Shown one piece after another: positions 50,838-58,900 of a stretch of DNA of 64,000 nucleotides. Origin of the DNA: Planctomycetota bacterium (GTDB lineage Bacteria > Planctomycetota > UBA11346); the NCBI GenBank assembly GCA_014193115.1, contig BJHQ01000002.1, positions 258,815 to 322,814 of the forward strand, given 5' to 3'. The notes beneath the pieces are model-generated. The model was not told the origin of the DNA. It did not search any database and was given only the letters and a program-made list of their open reading frames with translations. The position numbers were made by a program, and so were the translations under genes. The stretch's first letter is position 1, and every line of letters starts with the position of its first letter.

Positions 50838-53312
50838 TCAGCCCCGGCGCAGGCGCACCGCGCACTTCTTGAAGTCGGGCTGCTTGCTGAACGGATCGTG
50901 GGCATCCAAGGTGACATCGTTGATCAGCAGGCGCTCATCGAAGAAAGGCACGAACACCGTGCCTTCTGGCGGTTGGCCACGACCCCCGATCCATGCCGGC
51001 AGGCGCAGCGAGCCGCGCCGTGATTCGACCACCACCGGATCACCTGAACGTACATTCAGCCGGCTGGCATCGGCGGAGTGCAATTCGATGTAGGCAGCCG
51101 GCATCGAACGCCGGAGCTGCGGCACACGCATGGTCATGGTCCCGCTGTGCCAATGCTCGATCACCCGACCGGTGCATAACCAGAACGGATAGGCTTCATC
51201 GGGTTCCTCAGGCGCGTGCTCATACGGATGGAACCAGATGAAAGCCCGGTCATCCTTTGAATTCGAATGGTAGAATTGCAGGCCTTTTCCAGGTTCGACA
51301 TTCGGGTCGCTGCCTTCGACGAACCGCCACAGGGTCTCCTTCCACGAGCCGTCGGCTTGCTTGACCACCGGCCAACGCAGGCCGTGGGCCTTCACGTATT
51401 CCCCATACGGCGCCAGATCCTTGTGCTTCACCTTGGTGAGCGGCCTGAACTCCTCGAACAAACGCTCATCGACATTCCGATCATAATAATGGTCCCAGTC
51501 CCATAGCGGTGGCAGGCTTCCATCGGCATCGGCCAGGGTCCGCTCGAAGAGCCATTGTCCATCCTTATCCTTCATGCCCGGCATGCCACGATCGAACAAC
51601 CGCCGCGACACGGCGATGGTCTGCCAGGCATCATCACGGGCCTCGCCCGGCGGCTTCACCATCTTGAACCAGTGCTGGGTCCGGCGTTCCGCATTGCCGT
51701 ACATGCCGTTCTTTTCAACGTACATCGCCGAAGGCAGCACCAGATCGGCCAAGGCTGTGGTCGCATTGGGGTAGACGTCGGAACAGATCAGGAACTTCTC
51801 AGGGTGATTGCGTTTGGCCAGGAACAGCTTGTTGCGGTTGGGCAGGGTCTGGCCGGGATTGGTCACCTGCACCCACAGGGTATCGATCCCACCGCCGGCA
51901 GTGCAGAACTCGTCCCACATCTTCACGGTGTGAAATCCGATCTTCCCGCTGATCCGGCCATGGGGCAGGTTCCAGTGGTCCTCGACCAATCCACGATAGT
52001 GCGGATCGAGTACCGGCAGATGGCCTGGAAGCAGATGGGCGAAGGTGCCGACCTCGCGAGCGGTGCCGCAGGCCGATGGCTGACCGGTCAGGCTGAAGGC
52101 GCTTGCTCCCTGTTTGCCCCATTGTCCCGATAAATGATGGATGCTGTGCAACAGGCTGTTGATGGCGGTTCCGCGGGTGTGCTGGTTGAAGCCCATGCAC
52201 CACCACGACAACACCCGTTGCGCCGGATCGGCCATCAGTTCAGCCATCAGCCGGATGCCTGACGCCGGAACTCCGCTGATCTTCTCGACCTGTTCCGGCG
52301 AATAGTCGGCCAAAGCCGCTATAAATTCCTCGCGTGAGATATCCTTGCCCGCCAGGTTCTTCGGATGGATGGCTTCAGGATCGTAGTCGGCAGTGTGCGT
52401 TCCCCCGGCCTTGATGTAATTCGCGACCCGTTGGCGCAGCCGAAAATGTTTCTGGACCCATGGTTTGTCGAGACATCCCTTGGCGACGAGCACGTGGGCG
52501 ATGCCATTGGCGATGGCGAGGTCGGTATTGGGCTTGAACAACCAGACGTGATCCGCCTGTTCGCTCGACCGGGTTCGCCGGGTGGTCAGGTCGATGAGCG
52601 TGATCTTTTCGCCGCGCAGTCGCCGGTCGCAGACCCGCGAGAAAAGCACCGGATGCATTTCCGCTGGATTGTTACCCCAGTTGATCAGCACCGTGCAGTG
52701 GTCGAGGTCATCGTAGCAGCCCGCCGGTTCATCGACGCCATAGGTCGCGTTGAATCCTGCCGCGGCCGAGGCCATGCACAGGCGCGCATTCGGATCGATA
52801 TGATTATGTCCTAATCCGCCTTTCACGAACTTGTTGGCTGCGTAGCCCTCCGGAATGGTCCATTGGCCGCTTCCATACATGGCGAACTTCTGCGGTGCCG
52901 CAGCGATGCGATCGGCAATCAGGTCCAAAGCCTGGTCCCAGCTGATCGGCTTCAATTCACCGTCCTGGCGGAGCAGTGGCCGGGTCAGCCGATCCTGTCC
53001 GTACAGGATCAGGCCGACGTGATAGCCCTTCATGCAACACAGGCCCTTGTTCACATCGTTGTCGCGATCGGCCTGGACCGCCACGATGCGATCTGCTTTG
53101 GTACCGATCAGCACACCGCAGCCGGTGCCGCAGAATCTGCACGGCGCCTTTGCCCAGGTGACGTCGCCGTCGACACCGACGTTCGCTGGCGGATCTCCAG
53201 CCTGACCTTCCGAAGGCAGCATCGCGGAAGCGGCCGCCAGCGCCGAAGCCTTCAACAGCGCTCGCCGGTCGAGACCAAGCCCCTGCTGGATGGTCGTGTT
53301 GCTCTGGCTCAT
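50838..53312 (-). CDS. napA: Periplasmic nitrate reductase catalytic subunit
   Basis: Molybdopterin enzyme reducing nitrate to nitrite in the periplasm. 824 residues from ATG 53312, which overlaps the napD stop by ATGA. Tat signal: LDRRALLKASALAAASAM. The [4Fe-4S] site is CRFCGTGCGVLIG with the fourth Cys in KGLCCMKGYH. The Mo-ligand cysteine is in NARLCMASAAAGF. The downstream block GMYGNAERRTQHWFKMV is typical of NapA. A longer upstream frame is not needed. It is followed by napB and the ferredoxin gene in one operon. Confidence 0.95.
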   Translation of the reverse strand: MSQSNTTIQQGLGLDRRALLKASALAAASAMLPSEGQAGDPPANVGVDGDVTWAKAPCRFCGTGCGVLIGTKADRIVAVQADRDNDVNKGLCCMKGYHVGLILYGQDRLTRPLLRQDGELKPISWDQALDLIADRIAAAPQKFAMYGSGQWTIPEGYAANKFVKGGLGHNHIDPNARLCMASAAAGFNATYGVDEPAGCYDDLDHCTVLINWGNNPAEMHPVLFSRVCDRRLRGEKITLIDLTTRRTRSSEQADHVWLFKPNTDLAIANGIAHVLVAKGCLDKPWVQKHFRLRQRVANYIKAGGTHTADYDPEAIHPKNLAGKDISREEFIAALADYSPEQVEKISGVPASGIRLMAELMADPAQRVLSWWCMGFNQHTRGTAINSLLHSIHHLSGQWGKQGASAFSLTGQPSACGTAREVGTFAHLLPGHLPVLDPHYRGLVEDHWNLPHGRISGKIGFHTVKMWDEFCTAGGGIDTLWVQVTNPGQTLPNRNKLFLAKRNHPEKFLICSDVYPNATTALADLVLPSAMYVEKNGMYGNAERRTQHWFKMVKPPGEARDDAWQTIAVSRRLFDRGMPGMKDKDGQWLFERTLADADGSLPPLWDWDHYYDRNVDERLFEEFRPLTKVKHKDLAPYGEYVKAHGLRWPVVKQADGSWKETLWRFVEGSDPNVEPGKGLQFYHSNSKDDRAFIWFHPYEHAPEEPDEAYPFWLCTGRVIEHWHSGTMTMRVPQLRRSMPAAYIELHSADASRLNVRSGDPVVVESRRGSLRLPAWIGGRGQPPEGTVFVPFFDERLLINDVTLDAHDPFSKQPDFKKCAVRLRRG

Positions 53313-53545
53313 GCGACGTCCTCGTCGTAATGGATGCAAGCGACCTCGATGTCGACGACACCGGGAATCGCCAGCAAGGTATCTTCGGCCTGACGCCACT
53401 GCGCTGCATTGGTCGTTTCCAGCACTGCCGACCAACGACCTCCCCGTCGCACCCCCAGGCTCAGCCCGGACACCTGGCGAAGGCTCTCCACCGCTGTCGT
53501 CTCCATTGCCGGATCCACTCCGATGACCAGCCCGCCGATCGCCAT
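53309..53545 (-). CDS. napD: NapD chaperone for NapA maturation
   Basis: 78 residues with a ferredoxin-like beta-alpha-beta plan: MAIGGLVIGVDPAMETTAVESLRQVSGLSLG, then VLETTNAAQWRQAEDTLLAIPGVVDIEVACIHYDED. NapD binds the Tat signal of NapA until cofactor is inserted. First gene of the operon, ATGA overlap with napA. Its promoter lies in the 112-bp region shared with the divergent cytochrome gene. Confidence 0.88.
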   Translation of the reverse strand: MAIGGLVIGVDPAMETTAVESLRQVSGLSLGVRRGGRWSAVLETTNAAQWRQAEDTLLAIPGVVDIEVACIHYDEDVA

Positions 53546-53584
53546 GGCGACGTCCTCCTCCGGCAGCTTGCACAGCTATTAACG

Positions 53585-53610
53585 AAATCAAGATAAACAT
53601 ATCTTGATTT
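53585..53610. promoter_or_regulatory. Perfect 11-bp inverted repeat in the divergent nap promoter region
   Basis: Half-sites AAATCAAGATA and TATCTTGATTT are exact reverse complements with a 4-bp AACA spacer. They lie in an AT-rich stretch between napD and the cytochrome gene. The AAGAT..ATCTT core recalls NsrR-type (Rrf2) operators. It is in the right place to control both transcription units. Confidence 0.65.
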
Positions 53611-53657
53611 ATTTTTATCCGTAGTCAGGATGGCGACCAGACCGGAAAGGGGGCTCC

Positions 53658-54341
53658 ATGGATGGCGGACGAACGAGCAGAGCCGCTCAGATCGCAGTGG
53701 TTTCTCTGGTGGTTCTGATCCCGATCAGCGCCTTCGCCGCGGTGGTCGCGCTGTTCTGGCCCGTGTCTGCGGTACGGCACATGCCGCTGGCGACGGCTGG
53801 CGCCCCATTCGGACTGCCGGCTCAAGCACTGCCGCCCCCCTACGCCACCACCACCCGCATCCGTCCTCCGCCCAAGGGCGCCCGAACCGACCTGGTGACG
53901 ACCGATGGGGACAAGTTGACGATCGCCTGCGGCACCTGCCACGCCACCCGGCCGGCGAACCCTGAAAACCGATCGACTGCCGATCTTGATCTGTTCCATC
54001 AAGGTCTGGTGATCAGGCACGGCGGACACTCCTGCTTGTCGTGCCACGACCAACGGGATTACGGCCGGCTGCATCTGGCCGATGGCGGCGCGGTCGGCTT
54101 CAACGAATCGATGCGGCTTTGCGCCCAATGCCACGGCCCGCAGTGGCGCGACTACCAACGCGGAGCCCATGGCGGGATGGCGGGTCACTGGGACCCAGCC
54201 AGTGGCGGACGAGTCCGCAATTCGTGCACCCAGTGCCACGACCCCCACGCCCCCATGTATCCGGGGACCACCCCGCTTCCACCTCCACGGGACCGCTTCC
54301 AAACGTCCCACCATGCACCGGTCGGTACCCACCATGACTGA
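53658..54341 (+). CDS. Membrane-anchored tetrahaem cytochrome c
   Basis: 227 residues. ATG 53658 has a strong AAAGGGGG ribosome-binding site. One N-terminal membrane segment (QIAVVSLVVLIPISAFAAVVALFW) precedes a periplasmic domain with four CxxCH sites: CGTCH, CLSCH, CAQCH, CTQCH. It differs from NapB and lacks clear NapC signatures. It is followed with an 8-bp overlap by an Fe-S protein and an NrfD-type membrane protein, which suggests that these three form a quinol-oxidising complex passing electrons to NapB/NapA. Confidence 0.85.
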   Translation: MDGGRTSRAAQIAVVSLVVLIPISAFAAVVALFWPVSAVRHMPLATAGAPFGLPAQALPPPYATTTRIRPPPKGARTDLVTTDGDKLTIACGTCHATRPANPENRSTADLDLFHQGLVIRHGGHSCLSCHDQRDYGRLHLADGGAVGFNESMRLCAQCHGPQWRDYQRGAHGGMAGHWDPASGGRVRNSCTQCHDPHAPMYPGTTPLPPPRDRFQTSHHAPVGTHHD

Positions 54342-55284
54342 GACACCTCCATCTGCACCCGGGAAAGGCTGCGGCGAGGAAGATTGCGCCTGCACCCGCC
54401 GCACCGCCATGAAGGCTGCCGGAGCGACCTTGGGCGCCGCCGCCTTCGCAACCGCCTTGGCTCCCCTCACCGAGTGGGCGCAAGATCTCTCGGTAGACCA
54501 GTTTCTCCAGAAGCATTATCGCGAAATGAGTCCGGCCGAGATGGCCCAGGTGCTGGAAAGGATCACCAGCGATACGCTCAAGCACCATGGTGTCCAGATC
54601 TCCATCAGCGACGTGAAGCCCCGCCCAGACGTGCAATTCGGCTACGCGCTCAACCTGTCGATCTGCATCGGATGCCGGCGGTGCGCCGAGGCCTGCCACG
54701 TCGAAAACAACCATGATCGGGCCAGCCATAATAGTTACATCCGCGTCCTGGAGATGACCCAGGGCAGTATCGATCTGGAACAAGGCGATGCGACCTACAC
54801 CCATGCGGTGCCGGCGCCGGGCAAGTACTATATGCCGATCCAGTGCCAGCACTGCGACAATCCGCCGTGCACCAAGGTTTGTCCGGTGGAAGCGACCTGG
54901 AAGGAAGACGACGGCATCGTCGTGGTGGATTACGACTGGTGCATCGGATGCCGTTATTGCGAAGCCGCCTGCCCCTACCACGCGCGGCGATTCAACTGGC
55001 AGGCGCCAGAGATTCCGGCTGAGGAGATCAATCCGGTGCAGGCCTATCTGTCCAACCGGATCCGCCCGCAAGGCGTCATGGAGAAATGCACCTTCTGTCT
55101 CCACCGGACCCGGCAGGGGCGGCTTCCAGCCTGTCTGGAAGCCTGCCCCACCGGCGCCCGGGTGTTCGGAGATCTGGCCGATCCGGACAGCGAGATCCGC
55201 TGGATCCTGGCCAACAAACGCGTCTTCGTCCTGAAGGAGGAACTAGGCACCAAACCACGATTCTTCTACTTTTTCGACAAGTAA
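54334..55284 (+). CDS. Periplasmic four-cluster ferredoxin subunit (NrfC/HybA/PhsB-like)
   Basis: 316 residues from ATG 54334. The Tat signal is TRRTAMKAAGATLGAAAFATAL. Four [4Fe-4S] motifs of the DMSO-reductase iron-sulfur subunit family: CIGCRRCAEACHVE, CQHCDNPPCTKVCPVEA, CIGCRYCEAACPYH, and CTFCLHRT...CLEACPTGA. Such subunits pair with NrfD/PsrC membrane proteins, and here the NrfD gene begins on the base after its stop codon. A cysteine cluster near the N-terminus (GCGEEDCAC) precedes the Tat motif. Confidence 0.92.
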   Translation: MTETPPSAPGKGCGEEDCACTRRTAMKAAGATLGAAAFATALAPLTEWAQDLSVDQFLQKHYREMSPAEMAQVLERITSDTLKHHGVQISISDVKPRPDVQFGYALNLSICIGCRRCAEACHVENNHDRASHNSYIRVLEMTQGSIDLEQGDATYTHAVPAPGKYYMPIQCQHCDNPPCTKVCPVEATWKEDDGIVVVDYDWCIGCRYCEAACPYHARRFNWQAPEIPAEEINPVQAYLSNRIRPQGVMEKCTFCLHRTRQGRLPACLEACPTGARVFGDLADPDSEIRWILANKRVFVLKEELGTKPRFFYFFDK

Positions 55285-56607
55285 ATGCCCATGGATCACG
55301 ATCCCATCCCGATGCCCAATCCGACTCGGCATCTGACCACCTATCCGCGATTCCTGTGGCGGGCGGCGGGTCTGGCCACTGACGGCGGGCTGCGATTCTA
55401 CGCGTGGATGACGGTGCTGACCTGCATCGCCCTGGTCGGTGCCCACGCCTGGGCGATCCAGGTACGCGACGGCCTGGCGGTCACCGGCATGAGCGACCAC
55501 GTCTCGTGGGGACTCTACATCGCCAATTTCACCTTCACCGTCGGAGTCGCAGCAGCGGCGGTCATGATGGTGATCCCGGCCTATCTTTACCACGATCATG
55601 AGATGCATGATGCGGTCATCGTCGGCGAATTGCTGGCCATCGCCGCCATCGTCATGTGCCTGCTGTCGGTGACGGTCGATCTCGGCCGTCCCGACCGGTT
55701 CTGGCATCTGATGCCCGGATTTGGTCGGTTCAATTGGCCGATGTCGATGTTGACCTGGGACGTACTGGTGCTCAACGGCTATCTGCTGCTCAATCTGCAT
55801 ATCTGCGGGTACCTGATCTATTCCAGGTATTGCGGGCAGAGACCGGACCCGCGCTGGTACCTGCCCTTCGTGTTCCTCAGCATCGTCTGGGCCTTTTCGA
55901 TCCACACGGTCACCGCGTTCCTCTACTGCGGCCTTGGCGGTCGGCCGTTCTGGAACTCCGCGGTGCTGGCTCCCCGGTTCCTGGCCTCAGCATTCGTCGC
56001 CGGGCCGTCACTGATCATCCTCGCCATCCTTGCCTTGCGGCAGCTTGGTGCCTATCCGCTTGGCGACCGGCCGGTCAAGCTCCTGGTCAAGATCATCCAG
56101 GTGACTGCGCTGATCAATCTGTTCCTGCTCGCATGCGAACTGTTCACCATTTTCTATACCGGAGGCGCCCATCTGGCGTCAGCTCATTATCTGTTCTTCG
56201 GCATGCATGGCCATTATGGTCTGGTCCCCTGGATTTGGACAGCCATCTCACTCAACGTGATCGCCTGCGGTCTGTTTCTGTGGTCTGGCACCAGAAGGCG
56301 CATCTGGTTGCTGGTCGCGGCCTGCGTCATGACCGTGGTCGGCATCTGGATCGAAAAAGGCATGGGGCTGATCATCCCGGGATTCATCCCCAGCACCTTG
56401 CACGAGATCGTGGAATATCGACCGAGCCTGATCGAATGGCAGATCACGGCAGGCATCTGGGCAGCCGGATTGATGGTCTACACCGTGCTGCTCAAGATAG
56501 CGATCCCGATCCTGAATGGCCGGGTGAGAGCCGACCTCGATCATCGCCCGACGCCTGTGGAGCAGGCCACGTCGATCACCGAGATCACTGCACCGCCCGC
56601 TCGCTGA
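55285..56607 (+). CDS. nrfD: NrfD/PsrC-family quinol-oxidising membrane protein
   Basis: 440 residues with about ten membrane segments, for example FYAWMTVLTCIALVGAHAW, LLAIAAIVMCLLSVTVDLG, IWLLVAACVMTVVGIWIE. Family blocks include SWGLYIANFTFTVGVAAAAVM and DLGRPDRFWHLMPGFGRFNWPMSMLTWD. ATG 55285 directly abuts the Fe-S gene; ATG 55291 is possible. It would oxidise menaquinol or ubiquinol and feed the Fe-S and tetrahaem subunits. The locus has no NapC or NapH, so this is the likely quinol entry point for nitrate reduction. A charged C-terminal tail is unusual but short. Confidence 0.92.
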   Translation: MPMDHDPIPMPNPTRHLTTYPRFLWRAAGLATDGGLRFYAWMTVLTCIALVGAHAWAIQVRDGLAVTGMSDHVSWGLYIANFTFTVGVAAAAVMMVIPAYLYHDHEMHDAVIVGELLAIAAIVMCLLSVTVDLGRPDRFWHLMPGFGRFNWPMSMLTWDVLVLNGYLLLNLHICGYLIYSRYCGQRPDPRWYLPFVFLSIVWAFSIHTVTAFLYCGLGGRPFWNSAVLAPRFLASAFVAGPSLIILAILALRQLGAYPLGDRPVKLLVKIIQVTALINLFLLACELFTIFYTGGAHLASAHYLFFGMHGHYGLVPWIWTAISLNVIACGLFLWSGTRRRIWLLVAACVMTVVGIWIEKGMGLIIPGFIPSTLHEIVEYRPSLIEWQITAGIWAAGLMVYTVLLKIAIPILNGRVRADLDHRPTPVEQATSITEITAPPAR

Positions 56608-56807
56608 GCTGCGATCTTCGCACACCGCCTGGGGATGCGATCAAAAATCGTTCCAGACTTCGTTGTTCTTGATGGTACGAATCTTGATGGTACGGATCTG
56701 GACGGCGCACGCCCGGCCAGTGACAAGGGCTGACTGAGCCTCGTCCAGTGTGGACCTGGTCATTCGGCCCTGTGTTCTTCCGCACGCATGCTCACCGACA
56801 GGACCCG

Positions 56808-58568
56808 TCAGTCCGTGGTGCCCTGCGGAGGTACCAATCTGGCCGGTGGCAGCCTGATCACAGCCAGAATCCCCCGTTCACGGGCGTCGATATGGCGTCC
56901 GCCCGCGACGACGGCGAAATCCTCACGCAGGGCCATGGCCACCGGACGCAGTCCGGGCAGGGCCAGGGTCCACTCGCTGGCCAGGCGCCAGACAGCGCCT
57001 GGGACGCTGTTGTCGGCCACCAGGCGCTGGCCGCGGAGGAAGGCGCCGGGGGCGGCATCTACCGCGGGTTGCTCAGCTTTTTCAACGCGCATTCCCTCCA
57101 GGTAACGACCGAGCAGGACATTGGCTCCGCCGCCCCGGTCCGCCATGGCCAGCCCCCAGGTCGGGCCGTAGCCCGGCCGACGCACGCCGCGGCCGACCAG
57201 GTGGTCGCCGGCCAACAGCCCACCATCCCGGTCCAGGACCACCGTCGCACCCCAGAACAGGATGCGGCCTTTGAAATTGCTGACGCTGCCGCGCAGGGCC
57301 GGCGCCGGCTTCGTCCAGTCCCGGGGATCGCGGCGCAGGATCGAGTTGCCACCGTCGCCGGCGGTGGTGGCGAGGATGCGCCCGGCTCCGTCCTCGACCG
57401 CGCTGAACACCGCGCTGTCGCTGACCAGGCCACCGAGGCGGTTCTCGGGACCCGACATGGGGTCGAGCTCGTAGGTCGTCCAACGCTGGACCCCGGCGCC
57501 GTCGAGGCGGCGAAGAAACGGAACCCACATCGGCTCCTGGCTCGTCGCCGAGGCTGCCCAGCCGCTGGCCAGCAGCCCGCCGTCTGCGGTGCCGGTCAGC
57601 CCGAGCAGGCGCGGATTGCCGAAGTGGTCGAAGGGCCAGCCGTCTTTGATCTGCGCAGCGACGGCCTGGTCGACCCGCGGGGCGTAGAGGTCGTGACGCC
57701 AGCGACGCTGGCGCAGGTCACTGCTGATCCGGCTGATGTGGTCGCAGACGTGGTATTCGTTCACCCGCCCACGCTGCGCCTCCGGCACCTCGGTCAAGGC
57801 GGTGCGCAAGTCGTCGGCCAACGAATAGCCACCGTCGTGGCCGACGGCGAGGTCGCCGTCCGGCAGAACCACCACCTGGGTCGGCTGCCAGGCCGACTCG
57901 GTCGGCTGGGGCTCGGGCCGGCGGTGCTCCCAGACCTGCTGCCAGCCCTCCAGGAACGTGGCCGCCACCAACCGTGGACCGGGACCGCCGAGGTCGAAGC
58001 GCAGCACCACCGGCGCCCCGATACGGCGCAGATGAAGGCCATCGGCGCGGCTGTCGCGGTCGTCGGTACGGGCCACGGCGCCATCCCCGGTCGTGGCAGG
58101 CAGGGCGGCGTGCGGATGGCGGGCCAAGACACCACCGCAACTTGCGACCAGTGGTTCCAGCGCCGGAGAACCGTAGCCGGCAAGGTAAAGGCAGCCGTCG
58201 CCAACAGCCACAGTGGTAGCCTCGAACAGGCCGGGTGCGAACTGGATGGTTTCGCCGGTTACCGTCTCCAGGGTCGGAGCAGTCGCGGATCCGCCGCTGC
58301 CGGACCACCCCAAGCGGACGGCAGCGCCGATCCGGCAGCGAGGAGATTGTTCCGCCATGCCGACCACTGCCACTCCGCTCACGGGAGAGTCCAGGTTCGC
58401 CGCCAACCACAGACCCGCGCTGGTCGCAGATCCGGCCCAAGCGATGGCCGCCAGTTCGGTGCCCGGCGGCAGGCCGATCTCGCTCAGAACAGCGGGTCCT
58501 GATCCAGTGCCGGCAGAAACCGGTTCCGCTGCCAGGACCACGGCGAACAGAAGCAGGTGGGCGGGCAT
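56808..58568 (-). CDS. Secreted protein of unknown function, propeller-like
   Basis: 586 residues from ATG 58568, which gives a signal peptide (MPAHLLLFAVVLAAEPVSAG). The mature part is beta-rich with repeated strands such as GGLLASGWAASATSQEPMWV, GRILATTAGDGGNSILRRDP and GGLLAGDHLVGRGVRRPGY, consistent with a beta-propeller or SBBP-like repeat protein. A few cysteines may form disulfides. I do not recognise a named family. It ends about 200 bp after the convergent nrfD gene; that gap contains a direct repeat TTGATGGTACGAATC / TTGATGGTACGGATC at 56669-56697 and nothing else notable. Confidence 0.65.
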   Translation of the reverse strand: MPAHLLLFAVVLAAEPVSAGTGSGPAVLSEIGLPPGTELAAIAWAGSATSAGLWLAANLDSPVSGVAVVGMAEQSPRCRIGAAVRLGWSGSGGSATAPTLETVTGETIQFAPGLFEATTVAVGDGCLYLAGYGSPALEPLVASCGGVLARHPHAALPATTGDGAVARTDDRDSRADGLHLRRIGAPVVLRFDLGGPGPRLVAATFLEGWQQVWEHRRPEPQPTESAWQPTQVVVLPDGDLAVGHDGGYSLADDLRTALTEVPEAQRGRVNEYHVCDHISRISSDLRQRRWRHDLYAPRVDQAVAAQIKDGWPFDHFGNPRLLGLTGTADGGLLASGWAASATSQEPMWVPFLRRLDGAGVQRWTTYELDPMSGPENRLGGLVSDSAVFSAVEDGAGRILATTAGDGGNSILRRDPRDWTKPAPALRGSVSNFKGRILFWGATVVLDRDGGLLAGDHLVGRGVRRPGYGPTWGLAMADRGGGANVLLGRYLEGMRVEKAEQPAVDAAPGAFLRGQRLVADNSVPGAVWRLASEWTLALPGLRPVAMALREDFAVVAGGRHIDARERGILAVIRLPPARLVPPQGTTD

Positions 58569-58900
58569 GACCGTGGTACAATGTCGAAGGCGCGGCCGTT
58601 GAGCCGCAGTTTCGGCATTTCCATGCCACCATCTGGTCACGATCAACGCAGATCATGCGCTTCAGAAATTTTCCCCAGTTACACATCTCCGGGTAGCGAC
58701 GGTGGCTCGCCTCACCCCTGCGGCGCGCTGCTTGCTCGACGGTCGTGGTAACGCAGCAGCCGGCCGGCATTGGCCATCACTGCCAGTGTGCCCTGGCTCG
58801 GATCATGGCATCGGCCCGCCATTCCAGGATGGTTCGACCGGTCCCGCAGGCCCTTCCCGCCTTTCCCGTCATGCATCAAATCGACTCCGGATAAACATCC
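58569..58900. other. Non-coding gap between secreted-protein and sensor-kinase genes
   Basis: 332 bp between divergent genes. I see no convincing reading frame, tRNA or named riboswitch. It should hold both promoters, but no strong -35/-10 pair stands out. Confidence 0.5.

Noticed and set aside
58569..58900. Transposase remnant or structured RNA in the gap
   Set aside because: No frame, terminal repeat or conserved RNA motif could be supported.
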